Positions 1 to 7,664 of a stretch of DNA of 10,547 bases are shown piece after piece. The notes beneath the pieces are model-generated. The model had not been told where the DNA came from. It saw only the letters and a list, made by a program, of their open reading frames with translations, and ran no database searches. The position numbers were made by a program, and so were the translations under genes. How positions within the stretch are numbered: position 1 is the stretch's first letter; every line of letters begins with the position of its first letter. This stretch comes from Candidatus Cloacimonadota bacterium. GTDB lineage: Bacteria; Cloacimonadota; Cloacimonadia; Cloacimonadales; Cloacimonadaceae. The stretch is from positions 1-10,547 of the forward strand of contig JALOBM010000064.1 in assembly GCA_023228285.1 (NCBI GenBank), in the 5' to 3' direction.

Positions 1-1
1 G

Positions 2-73
2 TATTCTTCTACATTAGCAGGTAAACAAGCAGTGATAGATCTGTATAACATCGAAGCGGGGAATGCCAGATGA
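2..73 (+). CDS. 3' end of an upstream gene, product not identifiable (possibly PilN-like)
   Basis: Only the last 23 codons are present; the frame is open from the left edge and stops with TGA at 71-73. The visible tail (ending IEAGNAR) is too short to identify a family. Its TGA overlaps the ATG of the next gene (70-72) in an ATGA arrangement, so the two are almost certainly co-transcribed and translationally coupled. In pilMNOPQ-type operons the gene before a PilO-like protein is normally PilN, so a PilN-like protein is the contextual guess. Nothing in the residues themselves proves that. Confidence 0.6.
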   Translation, partial: YSSTLAGKQAVIDLYNIEAGNAR

Positions 74-921
74 CAAATACATCAAGGAACACCCTCGTCC
101 TGAGTAGCCTCTTAATTATGAGCGGAATGATCGGCTTTTTTATACTTAGAAGCGCCAAGCAGGATTTGAATCAAAAGAAAGCCGCAAACGATGCAATTTC
201 CCAAGAGGCTGCGAATTTTAGCAAGCTTGTTTCAAACAGGGATAATCTGGAAAGCGAGCATGCAAAATACCAAGCCATGGCAGGATCACACGCCAAAATA
301 CTATTCAATAGAGACAGCTCAATAATAACCTACGACTACTTGTTGAAACTGCTCAAATTGTTGGGTCGAGACATAGAGTACGATTTTGGCATGTCCGCAA
401 AATCCGAAGGCAATTATAATGAATATGTGATCTCGGGACAAAGCCACTACATGGATCTGGTGAGATTCACGCGGCAGTTGGAGTATCAAAGGCCGGTTCT
501 GACAGTGGAAGATATCTCAATCTCCAGTGAGTCAGCTCGTTCGGACACAGTGAATTTTTCCATGATGTTTCGCACTCACTTCAAGGAAGGTGGGCTCTCT
601 CCTGAGGAGATCAGCTACAAAAGTGTAAGTAAACCGGTGCAAGCCTTTGACCTTTTCAGAGCCCGATACACAGAAGAGATTCAAGATTATGATGAAGATC
701 CCCGGTTGGTGAATTTGGACAACAACACACTCATTGCGATCAGCGACAAACGAGCTTTCCTGAGGGACAACCGAGGCATCATTCGTATTTTGAAAGAGGG
801 AGACAAGGTTCTTTGGGGGCGTTTGTACAAGATCGACAGCCGCGAGCAAATGGCTGTGTTTAAAATAAATAAATACGGTTTCGAAGAAAACCAGACACTA
901 TACATGAACAACGAAAACTGA
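70..921 (+). CDS. PilO-like inner-membrane pilus/secretion assembly protein with a PilP-like C-terminal region
   Basis: This 283-residue protein has a short cytoplasmic N-terminus and one membrane helix (about residues 8-26). A charged, probably coiled-coil stretch follows (about 28-70), then an alpha/beta region (about 80-172) that ends in alternating hydrophobic strands. This is the layout of PilO, which forms the periplasmic alignment complex with PilN and links the inner-membrane platform to the secretin. After a polar linker (about 173-210), residues 211-280 form a small beta-rich domain. Its pattern (LIAISDKRAF, GIIRILKEGDKVLWG, FEENQTLYM) resembles the PilP/GspC homology region that contacts the secretin. 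The ATG at 70 is preceded by GGGG at 58-61, an adequate ribosome site, and overlaps the previous stop. The secretin gene starts four bases after the stop, which supports the assignment. Sequence similarity to PilO or PilP is not strong by eye, so the family is inferred from architecture plus neighbours; a GspC/GspM-like assignment is the main alternative. Confidence 0.62.
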   Translation: MTNTSRNTLVLSSLLIMSGMIGFFILRSAKQDLNQKKAANDAISQEAANFSKLVSNRDNLESEHAKYQAMAGSHAKILFNRDSSIITYDYLLKLLKLLGRDIEYDFGMSAKSEGNYNEYVISGQSHYMDLVRFTRQLEYQRPVLTVEDISISSESARSDTVNFSMMFRTHFKEGGLSPEEISYKSVSKPVQAFDLFRARYTEEIQDYDEDPRLVNLDNNTLIAISDKRAFLRDNRGIIRILKEGDKVLWGRLYKIDSREQMAVFKINKYGFEENQTLYMNNEN

Positions 922-925
922 GGCC

Positions 926-2077
926 ATGATGAACAAAATAATGATTGCTACAAGCTGCCTGACTCTGATTTTCGGTGGATGGCTCTTTGCCCAAAACACA
1001 GCACAGTATATACAGGAAAAAGTAAGTATGTCCGAAATGACGCATATCAACAATGCTGTGCGAATCCTGGAGAACTTTAGTGAAGAGGAAGAAGGGAAAA
1101 AACTGATTAACCTATCTAGCTACAACGGCAACATCAATGTCCCCATACAAAATATGCAATGGCGACAAGCGCTCGAATTGATCGCATTACAGAATAAATT
1201 GGTTTTGGAAGAAGGGGTAGGTTATTTGGCTTTTAGAGACACCAAAGAATCTGTGATAGCAGCTGCAAATGCGCTGGAAGAACTGGATCCCGAAACCAAA
1301 CAATTGGTGGAAGATGCTCTCACCAAACAGGTGAGGATCAAAGCAGTGGCCATGCTTGCCGACAGAAGCTATCTGAAAAATCTGGGTATCGACTGGTCAA
1401 GCGTATTTAACGGAAAAGTAACCGTGAAAGCAGGATTTGCAGGTGCTTCGCAGCTGAGTTCTCCCCTTACTTTGAGTGGTTCCGGTACTGCAGATGTGGG
1501 CGACTATAGTGTGGATATAAACACTCTAATCCGTACCATCGAGTCGAACCAGAAGGGTAGTATCCTTGCTGAACCCAGTATCCTGGTGAGCAGCGGAAAA
1601 ACTGGGCGTATCCAGGTTGGTCAGGACATCTCAATAAAAACAGCCGATGAAGCGGGTAACACTTTAGATTCTTTCTTCTCTACAGGTATTATCATGGACG
1701 TAAGTCCTTTAGTTGTAGATGTGAATGGTGAAGACCTGATCATGATGAAACTCTCTATAGAGCGTTCCAGCGGGCAGCCCTCTGAGATTTCCACAGTTAT
1801 CACCAAAAGCACTTCTTCCACGGAACTGATCATGTATGATAATGAAGAAACAGTGATTGCCGGGCTCTTTGACACGGATGAGGTTGTCACACGCAGTGGA
1901 ATACCGATACTGAAGGATTTACCTTGGTGGTTCCTTGGAATTCGCTACCTTACTGGTTACAATTCGGTGGAACGTAAAGAACGCGAACTTATCATCACTA
2001 TTAAAGCTGAGATTGTTGATTCTGCCTTGGACCGTTTACTGGAAAGCAGAGCAATGGATGCGGAAGTGCAACCGTAG
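926..2077 (+). CDS. Short secretin (PilQ/GspD family), outer-membrane channel subunit
   Basis: The protein should form the multimeric outer-membrane pore through which a pilus or secreted substrate passes. Residues 1-22 form a signal peptide (hydrophobic core, then FAQ). A small N-terminal domain (about 68-105, with VPIQNMQWRQALELIA) is of the secretin/TonB short N-terminal (STN/N0) kind. The C-terminal secretin core runs from about 135 to 364. Typical elements there are VRIKAVAMLADRSYLKNLGIDW, an ILAEPSILVSSGKTGRIQVG segment (213-232), STGIIMDVSPLV, and a VIAGLF...GIPILKDLPW stretch followed by a final amphipathic strand (ELIITIKAEIV). At 383 residues it is much shorter than usual PilQ/GspD (roughly 600-750) because it has one N-domain and no repeated N1-N3 modules. 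Two ATGs are possible: 926 lies 2 bases after GAGG (920-923), too close, while 929 lies 5 bases after it, so translation may start at 929 (382 residues). It lies 4 bases after the PilO/PilP-like gene and 18 before the kinase gene. Confidence 0.9.
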   Translation: MMNKIMIATSCLTLIFGGWLFAQNTAQYIQEKVSMSEMTHINNAVRILENFSEEEEGKKLINLSSYNGNINVPIQNMQWRQALELIALQNKLVLEEGVGYLAFRDTKESVIAAANALEELDPETKQLVEDALTKQVRIKAVAMLADRSYLKNLGIDWSSVFNGKVTVKAGFAGASQLSSPLTLSGSGTADVGDYSVDINTLIRTIESNQKGSILAEPSILVSSGKTGRIQVGQDISIKTADEAGNTLDSFFSTGIIMDVSPLVVDVNGEDLIMMKLSIERSSGQPSEISTVITKSTSSTELIMYDNEETVIAGLFDTDEVVTRSGIPILKDLPWWFLGIRYLTGYNSVERKERELIITIKAEIVDSALDRLLESRAMDAEVQP

Positions 2078-2095
2078 AATAAAACTGAGGGCTTC

Positions 2096-4651
2096 ATGCG
2101 AATATCATCCAGGCTGCTGTTACTATTTATAGTCATTGCGATAGTATTCACAGCATTCTTTTATCTATTTTATCACATCAAGCGTGAAGAAATGCGCTTG
2201 TATACCGAAAGCGACCACATCCAGCGTAGTCATACCATAGAAACCATCCTGGATATCAAAGCAGGAGAGCAGAAGCTGCTAGGAGAGTCCTTCTCGGTCT
2301 CAGACGGTTTGTACAACTACATAAACAACCGTGATCCAGAATGGGCTATTAAAAATCTAGATATTATCAATACCGTATTTGGCTATACTTTATTGCAGAT
2401 ATACGACAGCAATGGATCGAAAATCTATAGTAGTACCCTGGAAACGAATCCTGGATTTTCCGAATATACTTTGGAACCATCAGTTATCGATGATCTTCGC
2501 AATGGCGGAACAACAGGTTTTTACGACATCTTCCATCAACATACAATGTTCTGTTCCATAGCATCAATCCATCCCGGTTATGATCCTCTACGCGAGAGCA
2601 ATCCAGTAGGATTTATTTTAATTGCCAGGGTCTTCGATTATCCGTATTTGAAGTACCTATCCTCCGAGTTGAACTATAATATCAGTATTACCCGGCATAA
2701 TCCCGGTGAGGAGATCAGTACAGAGAGTTACGATACAAACATCATCATAGCCCTGAAGAATAATAGGAACGATACCATAGCTTGGTTGAGTTTTGGCAGT
2801 TCAAATCCATTCCTGCAGCGCTTGCGCAGCTTAGGCAACCTGATTCTGTTCGGGACGATCGGCTTCATCTTTGTATTTCTAATGATGCAGTTCTTTTTGA
2901 TCCAACAATGGATCAGTCAACCCATGAGCCTAATATCCCAGAGCTTGAAGACTAATGATCCGAGCATCATCCACGATCTCAGTAAAAAGGGTAATGAGTT
3001 TGCTGATGTGGCAAACCTGATTGAGCGGTTCTTTGATCAAAAAGAAGAACTGATCAACGAAATCGAAGAGCGTGCCCGCACAGAAGCCCGCTTGCGTGAG
3101 ATCGAAGAACAGACTCGAAAGATTATCCTGACTATTCCGGAATCTGTGGTAGTGACCGATCTGGACGGACATATCCTTAGCGTAAATGACGAGAGTTTGA
3201 AGATATATAAGTTTGAAAGCGAAGCGGAGATCATCAAACGTAGTCTCAAACTGGAAGATTTGGTGATTGGCCCCGATCGTCAGCACATAAAAAGAATGTT
3301 CCAAGATCTCTACAAGGGCATCTATGTAAAGAACCAAGAACTCATATTCCGTGATAGTTTGGGCGAGAGTATCCCATGCCTGATCAGCGCATCTGTGATC
3401 TTGGACGATTACAACAAACCCGGTAAACTGGTCTTTGTTGCTCGTGATCTTACAGATATAAAAAGCTTGGAATCCCAATTGCGTCAGTCGCAAAAGATGG
3501 AGTCCATCGGGACCATGGCAGGCGGAATAGCTCACGATTTCAACAACATTATTACAATTATTGCTGGTTATATCGCTCTGTCAACTGGAAAGATAGAACA
3601 CTGCGCAGAAGCTCAGCATGATCTTGATGAAGCCCTCAAAGCATGCCTTAGAGCCAAGAGCCTGATCGGCAAGATTCTCACCTTCACCCGCAAGGGCGAA
3701 ACTGATGTAGGCGAGGTAGTGCTTGCCGATATCCTGGAAGATACCTTACCCATGATCCGAGCAATCATTCCGGTACAAGTCTCAATCAATACAGATATCA
3801 AGAGCCAAAGCTTTGCCCGGGTGGATGAAACGGAAATGCAGCAGGTACTGTTGAACTTGGCAACAAATGCTGTGCATGCCATGCAACCTGATGGGGGCTC
3901 TCTCAGCATTTGTCTTGATGAGGTCAGCGGTTTTGATATCTTAGGACTGGATCCCAAGGTACAGTTCGAGAGTAAATACTTACATCTGGAAGTAAGCGAC
4001 ACCGGAAGCGGGATTGCGCCGGAGCTAGTCTCACGCATCTTCGATCCATATTTCAGCACCAAGGCCTCCGGAGAAGGTACGGGACTGGGTCTCTCCATTG
4101 TTCATGGCATAGTAAGCGGATATCGCGGATTTATAAATGTACACAGCAACGTAGGTGAAGGCAGCACTTTCCACATTTATTTACCGGCAATTGATGCAGC
4201 AAAAGTAAAGAAGAAAGCACGCAGCACAAGGGATTACCCCTTTATTCCCGCAAAAGTACTGATAGTGGACGACGAACCGTCCCTAATAGATATCTTCTCT
4301 CAATCCTTACAGGCTGCAGGTTATCACACCGTATCCTTTACCGATTCTCAGGAAGCACTGGATGCCTATAGAGATGCTGAAGCCCCCTTTGATATCATCA
4401 TAGCCGATATCAATATGCCGGTGATGGATGGTTTGAAGCTGGTTAGCAAAGCCTTGGAGCTGCGCAAGGCTCCGGTAATCCTCTATACGGGATTTATGGA
4501 TCCTGCTCAACAGAAAAAAGCTGATGCTATCACACACAAAATTATCCTGAATAAACCGATAATGCCAGACGATATGATAAAAGCCGTAAGACGCTCTATG
4601 CATGAGTTTTACACAAAGCGGAACAAGGCTAAAGAAAGTGATAGTGGATAA
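2096..4651 (+). CDS. Membrane-bound hybrid sensor histidine kinase with PAS and receiver domains
   Basis: This 851-residue protein senses an extracytoplasmic or cytoplasmic cue and autophosphorylates. Membrane helix 1 is about residues 6-27, and the periplasmic sensor about 28-245 (a WAIKNLDIINTVFGY region vaguely resembles CHASE4 sensors). Helix 2 is about 247-270, followed by a HAMP-like/coiled-coil linker (about 271-340) and a PAS domain (about 341-455, starting ILTIPESVVVTDLDG). The dimerisation box has phospho-acceptor His480 in GGIAHDFNN. The ATPase domain shows N-box Asn587/Asn591, DTGSG at 635-639, an F box (IFDPYFST), and the G-rich GEGTGLGLS at 659-667. The receiver domain spans about 718-835, with acidic pair Asp725/Asp726, phospho-acceptor Asp771, Thr798 and Lys820. 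Every catalytic residue is present. GAGGG at 2087-2091 precedes the ATG by 4 bases. The position 18 bases after the secretin suggests a shared transcript and a role in controlling or sensing the pilus/secretion machine; the ligand is unknown. Confidence 0.95.
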   Translation: MRISSRLLLLFIVIAIVFTAFFYLFYHIKREEMRLYTESDHIQRSHTIETILDIKAGEQKLLGESFSVSDGLYNYINNRDPEWAIKNLDIINTVFGYTLLQIYDSNGSKIYSSTLETNPGFSEYTLEPSVIDDLRNGGTTGFYDIFHQHTMFCSIASIHPGYDPLRESNPVGFILIARVFDYPYLKYLSSELNYNISITRHNPGEEISTESYDTNIIIALKNNRNDTIAWLSFGSSNPFLQRLRSLGNLILFGTIGFIFVFLMMQFFLIQQWISQPMSLISQSLKTNDPSIIHDLSKKGNEFADVANLIERFFDQKEELINEIEERARTEARLREIEEQTRKIILTIPESVVVTDLDGHILSVNDESLKIYKFESEAEIIKRSLKLEDLVIGPDRQHIKRMFQDLYKGIYVKNQELIFRDSLGESIPCLISASVILDDYNKPGKLVFVARDLTDIKSLESQLRQSQKMESIGTMAGGIAHDFNNIITIIAGYIALSTGKIEHCAEAQHDLDEALKACLRAKSLIGKILTFTRKGETDVGEVVLADILEDTLPMIRAIIPVQVSINTDIKSQSFARVDETEMQQVLLNLATNAVHAMQPDGGSLSICLDEVSGFDILGLDPKVQFESKYLHLEVSDTGSGIAPELVSRIFDPYFSTKASGEGTGLGLSIVHGIVSGYRGFINVHSNVGEGSTFHIYLPAIDAAKVKKKARSTRDYPFIPAKVLIVDDEPSLIDIFSQSLQAAGYHTVSFTDSQEALDAYRDAEAPFDIIIADINMPVMDGLKLVSKALELRKAPVILYTGFMDPAQQKKADAITHKIILNKPIMPDDMIKAVRRSMHEFYTKRNKAKESDSG

Positions 4652-4655
4652 ATAG

Positions 4656-4679
4656 TCACACTCTGTCGGGGTAGTGTGA
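4656..4679. repeat. 7-bp perfect inverted repeat after the kinase gene
   Basis: TCACACT at 4656-4662 and AGTGTGA at 4673-4679 are perfect reverse complements around a 10-base centre, starting 5 bases after the kinase stop codon. As RNA it would form a 7-bp stem. It could be a weak transcription terminator or attenuator for the upstream operon, but no run of T follows (the next bases are AAGAAATCTC), so it is not a canonical intrinsic terminator. It also lies just upstream of the candidate promoter for the receiver gene, so an operator is possible. Confidence 0.45.
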
Positions 4680-4689
4680 AAGAAATCTC

Positions 4690-4717
4690 TTTACACGATC
4701 TGTAGCGCGTCAATAAT
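4690..4717 (+). promoter_or_regulatory. Candidate sigma70-type promoter for the receiver gene
   Basis: TTTACA at 4690-4695 (one mismatch to TTGACA) and AATAAT at 4712-4717 (one mismatch to TATAAT) are separated by 16 bases. Transcription would begin near 4724, leaving a leader of about 57 bases before the ATG at 4781. The 129-base gap between the kinase and receiver genes is the only sizeable gap in the plus-strand set, which fits an independent promoter. The call rests on consensus matching only, and the sigma factor preferences of this organism are unknown. Confidence 0.45.
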
Positions 4718-4749
4718 GTCTCACATGTCTGAGTTAGTGTTCAAAAAAT

Positions 4750-4773
4750 ACAACAGGGGTTGTCCCAAAGGGG
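4750..4773 (+). promoter_or_regulatory. Leader hairpin and ribosome-binding site of the receiver gene
   Basis: ACAAC (4750-4754) and GTTGT (4759-4763) form a 5-bp stem with a 4-base loop. Just after it, CCC (4764-4766) could pair with GGG (4771-4773), which is part of the ribosome site AAAGGGG (4767-4773), 7 bases before the ATG. The ribosome site is strong and fixes the start at 4781. The two small pairings are mutually compatible, and they could modulate access to the ribosome site. They are short enough to be chance. Confidence 0.35.
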
Positions 4774-4780
4774 TATATAG

Positions 4781-5152
4781 ATGACAAAGATTCTGGTAAT
4801 TGAGGACGAAGACAGCTTTCGCAGAGTACTGGTACAAATGCTCACCAAGGCTGGTTATGACGTCCGTCAGGCAGGGGATGGCAATCAAGCGTTGGAGGTA
4901 TGTGCGCAGTTTTGTCCGGATTTGGTGCTTACAGACATCATCATGCCGGATAAAGAAGGTTTGGAAACCATCCAGGAGCTTCTGGAGCTTTGTCCCACGA
5001 TAAGGATTGTAGCAATGAGCGGTGGAGGGAAATTTGGCCCCGATAGCTATTTACCTTTAGCAGAGAAGTTAGGCGCTAAAGCCACTTTGCAGAAACCCTT
5101 TATGCGCGAGGAAATGCTGGCGACTATTGCGCGTGTGTTAGCGGAAGATTAG
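4781..5152 (+). CDS. Stand-alone CheY-like response regulator receiver protein
   Basis: This 123-residue protein is a single receiver domain, which is phosphorylated by a histidine kinase and acts through protein contacts. The acidic pocket is Glu8/Asp9 (VIEDED), the phospho-acceptor is Asp52 in LVLTDIIMPDKEG, the switch residue is Ser80 in VAMSGG, and the conserved lysine is Lys105 in LQKPF. There is no DNA-binding or enzymatic output domain. A GGGK-rich insertion between Ser80 and the next helix (about 81-92) makes this loop longer than in CheY, as in several sporulation- or motility-linked single-domain regulators. It follows the hybrid kinase by 129 bases with its own candidate promoter, so a phosphotransfer partnership is plausible but unproven. 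Its stop codon overlaps the end of the opposing glycosyltransferase gene. Confidence 0.92.
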   Translation: MTKILVIEDEDSFRRVLVQMLTKAGYDVRQAGDGNQALEVCAQFCPDLVLTDIIMPDKEGLETIQELLELCPTIRIVAMSGGGKFGPDSYLPLAEKLGAKATLQKPFMREEMLATIARVLAED

Positions 5153-6204
5153 AGTACATCCCGCAAAGCTCGTTGAATCCCGTCCATCCTGTTTTGATTA
5201 CTAAATCGGGTGCTTATGTCCTTTGATAAGGTCACTCGATCCACTTCCTTATCCATCAATATTTTCAAGCCTTCAATCAGAGCTTTTGTACTGCGTTCCC
5301 GGATGATATGGCCATATTCTCCAATGATGGTCGGAATACCAGCGACATCCGATCCCAAGGCTTTGCATCCATATAGCATGGCTTCCATCAAAGCGTTTGG
5401 CATCCCCTCAGAGATTGATACCTGCACATATATATCGCTTTCACTCATTAACCTCAAAACTTCAGAGTGTTCCATTTTGGCATGAATCCGGAGGTTTGGC
5501 ACAGCGGATAGTTTGTGTCTCGGCTCCAGAGTATCCCTCCATCTATCTTGGATGCCCACAATTATGAACTGCCAACAGGGGAAAGCCTTTGCTGCATCTA
5601 TCAAAAGGTCGTAGCCTTTGTTGTAAAAATCCTCCAATCGTGGGGTACTGCCAACGCTAAGTATCTGCTGTTGCCTGACCAGATTGATTGTGCTGGGCGC
5701 GCTACCGGTGATGCTGTTGTACACAGTAACGGCTCGAGTCTTTAGCTCCGGGATCAGCTTGAATACTCCTTCGGGATGCCCGCTGCTATTATAATAGTAG
5801 TTGTTAGAACTTAACAGTGCTTCATGATTGGCAATTATCAAGTCACAGTGTTTCAAGGCATAAATCGCACAAAATCTGCGCAGAGCATGGTGATATACTC
5901 CATAAGCATACTCATGATAGTGTACCGCATCATATCCGCCGATAAAAATTACTGCTTTGCGCTGAAACACTTTCGCAGCCAAGACCATCACAAATGCATG
6001 ATAATCCGCAAACCAGCACAAACACAGCTTGGCGCTAGAATGACGTAGTATTTTAGTGACGATACTCCATAAATGCAACAAATAAGTCCATTTACCTTTG
6101 CTCTGATGCAAGCATATGCTATGAACGGGCATTATGCTCATCAGGATATCCTCATCCACTTGTATGAAGGGACTATGGTTGGGATAAAAGAATAGCGCCT
6201 TCAC
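5149..6204 (-). CDS. GT4-family glycosyltransferase
   Basis: This 351-residue, probably cytoplasmic or membrane-associated enzyme should transfer a sugar from a nucleotide-sugar donor to a growing surface glycan. It has the GT-B layout: an N-terminal acceptor half (about 1-165) and a C-terminal donor half (about 178-350) opening with ILSVGSTPRLEDFYNKGYD, which includes the Lys196-Gly197 motif. The family's E-x7-E element is intact as Glu266 and Glu274 in SEGMPNALMEAM, followed by GSDVAGIPTIIGE. The start is GTG at 6204-6202, with GAGG (6214-6211) 6 bases upstream, and it overlaps the flippase stop by 4 bases (GTGA). It is the last gene of the minus-strand set, and its TAA shares 4 bases with the convergent receiver gene. 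Donor sugar and linkage cannot be told from the sequence. Confidence 0.9.
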   Translation of the reverse strand: MKALFFYPNHSPFIQVDEDILMSIMPVHSICLHQSKGKWTYLLHLWSIVTKILRHSSAKLCLCWFADYHAFVMVLAAKVFQRKAVIFIGGYDAVHYHEYAYGVYHHALRRFCAIYALKHCDLIIANHEALLSSNNYYYNSSGHPEGVFKLIPELKTRAVTVYNSITGSAPSTINLVRQQQILSVGSTPRLEDFYNKGYDLLIDAAKAFPCWQFIIVGIQDRWRDTLEPRHKLSAVPNLRIHAKMEHSEVLRLMSESDIYVQVSISEGMPNALMEAMLYGCKALGSDVAGIPTIIGEYGHIIRERSTKALIEGLKILMDKEVDRVTLSKDISTRFSNQNRMDGIQRALRDVL

Positions 6205-7664
6205 TTCCTGCCTCGTTTTAGAATACCAGAGATAATACTACGACCCAGCTCCAGGTCGTAAGGTTTTATTACTCTTAGGATGCGGGCAATCCCGTAGTAG
6301 AGCAACATATAGATCGTGCCACCAAGGGTCATGCGCAAGAATGAATTGGGGATTAAGCCCGATACAGGGACTACAACAAACACAGGAAGTAATGCAGCGC
6401 AGAGGTTCGTAAGTATGCTCTGAAGCGGAAACATATCCAGTAGCTTCAATCCCATACAATATCGCATCTGAAACAGATATACAAGCACGATAAACCAGGA
6501 TACTATCACGGTGGCAATAGCTGCTCCCACCATGCCGAAGGTTCTGATCAAGATATAATTCAAAATCACATTCAGGATCAGCATGATCAAGGAATCTAAC
6601 ATTACCAGTTTCGTCTTGCCCAAAGCCTGAAAGACGAGACCATAGGTTGCAACACGTAAGGGTAGAATCAGGAGATATACTTTAAAATAGAGCGCAGAAG
6701 AAACATAAATGGCTCCGTAGATAACGAACATGAATTCCGTTGCAAAAATAAAGAATACGGTAGCCAGAGGAAACACTATGATGCTGTTTTTGCGCACTGA
6801 AGCGCTAAAGATGGCTGCCATATCTGCTTTGCTACTGGAACTCATGTTTGGTAACAAGACGGCATTGACGGAGTTTATCAAGATGCCGATAAGCGGTAAT
6901 TCCAAAGCTCCCAAAGAAAACACCGCAAACTCCTCTGGCTTGAAGAATCCCGAGATCATCAATTTGTCCAATTGTACGCTCAGAACCCCCACCAGCAAGG
7001 AAAGTCCCAAAGGTATGGTGTAAGCCAGTTGCTCTTTGAATCCGGCGTAGTTTTGCAGTGACCATCCCGCCTTGAGGCTGCGCAAGCCCCATTCTGCCCA
7101 TAACCACTGCAGTAACGCAGATACAATCAACGCTGCTACTATATAGCGCATATCTCGAAAAATGAGTGCGCTTCCCAATACAAGGACAAAGTCGCAGCTA
7201 ATGGCAAAGATCGAAAATGTAGCAGACTTCAACGGTTGTTTTAGCCCTAGCAGGATGGAACTATACATCTGTGTAACGAAGAGCAAGAGCGGATAGATGC
7301 TGTAGGGAATCAATAGATACTGCAAATCCGGATTGTTGAAGCTGTGGGCGATGAAAGAACGGGAACAGAAGATGATCAAAGCGCATAAAACAGCCAGAAA
7401 TGACACCACATGCAAGGTTCTGGAGATCAGTCTCTTTGTTTTTTCGGGATCATCGGATTTGGGTATATAATATAATAGGCTTTGCGGAAAGCCCAACAGC
7501 AGAATACCGGACAGAGTGCCATAGATCAGAAACAGCTGCCGATAGGTTCCCAAATCTGCAGGGCTCAAGATTCTGGCGAGGGCAATTCCGATTAGAGTCT
7601 TGATTGAAAAGCGGACAAAATCTGCCAGGGTCAGCAATCCGGCTTGCCGGGATAAATCACTCAT
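6201..7664 (-). CDS. Wzx-like polysaccharide flippase (MOP/MATE superfamily)
   Basis: This 487-residue integral inner-membrane protein has about 12-14 hydrophobic helices spread over the whole length (for example 14-32, 43-63, 85-102, 115-137, 150-168, 213-231, 293-315, 355-373, 376-398, 418-436, 447-462). The N-terminal pattern (RQAGLLTLADFVRFSIKTLI...ARILSPADLGTYRQ) and the QLDKLMISGFF segment (231-241) are typical of O-antigen/teichoic-type exporters. These flip lipid-linked oligosaccharide across the inner membrane. It overlaps the preceding exported GHL10 gene by 8 bases and the following glycosyltransferase by 4. No good ribosome site precedes the ATG, so translation probably depends on coupling to the upstream gene. 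The substrate is unknown, and the glycosyltransferase next to it suggests a surface glycan. Confidence 0.9.
   Translation of the reverse strand: MSDLSRQAGLLTLADFVRFSIKTLIGIALARILSPADLGTYRQLFLIYGTLSGILLLGFPQSLLYYIPKSDDPEKTKRLISRTLHVVSFLAVLCALIIFCSRSFIAHSFNNPDLQYLLIPYSIYPLLLFVTQMYSSILLGLKQPLKSATFSIFAISCDFVLVLGSALIFRDMRYIVAALIVSALLQWLWAEWGLRSLKAGWSLQNYAGFKEQLAYTIPLGLSLLVGVLSVQLDKLMISGFFKPEEFAVFSLGALELPLIGILINSVNAVLLPNMSSSSKADMAAIFSASVRKNSIIVFPLATVFFIFATEFMFVIYGAIYVSSALYFKVYLLILPLRVATYGLVFQALGKTKLVMLDSLIMLILNVILNYILIRTFGMVGAAIATVIVSWFIVLVYLFQMRYCMGLKLLDMFPLQSILTNLCAALLPVFVVVPVSGLIPNSFLRMTLGGTIYMLLYYGIARILRVIKPYDLELGRSIISGILKRGRK

Noticed and set aside
2930..3535. 201-codon open frame on the minus strand inside the kinase gene
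   Set aside because: It lies entirely antisense to a region encoding the PAS and dimerisation domains with all family motifs; its own translation shows no recognisable domain and it has no sensible neighbour or ribosome site.
3613..4098. 161-codon open frame on the minus strand inside the kinase ATPase region
   Set aside because: Antisense shadow of the histidine kinase N-box and G-box region, Ser/Arg-rich with no recognisable fold.
4656..4679. Intrinsic terminator after the kinase gene
   Set aside because: The stem is perfect but not GC-rich and no T-run follows, so it is reported only as an inverted repeat.
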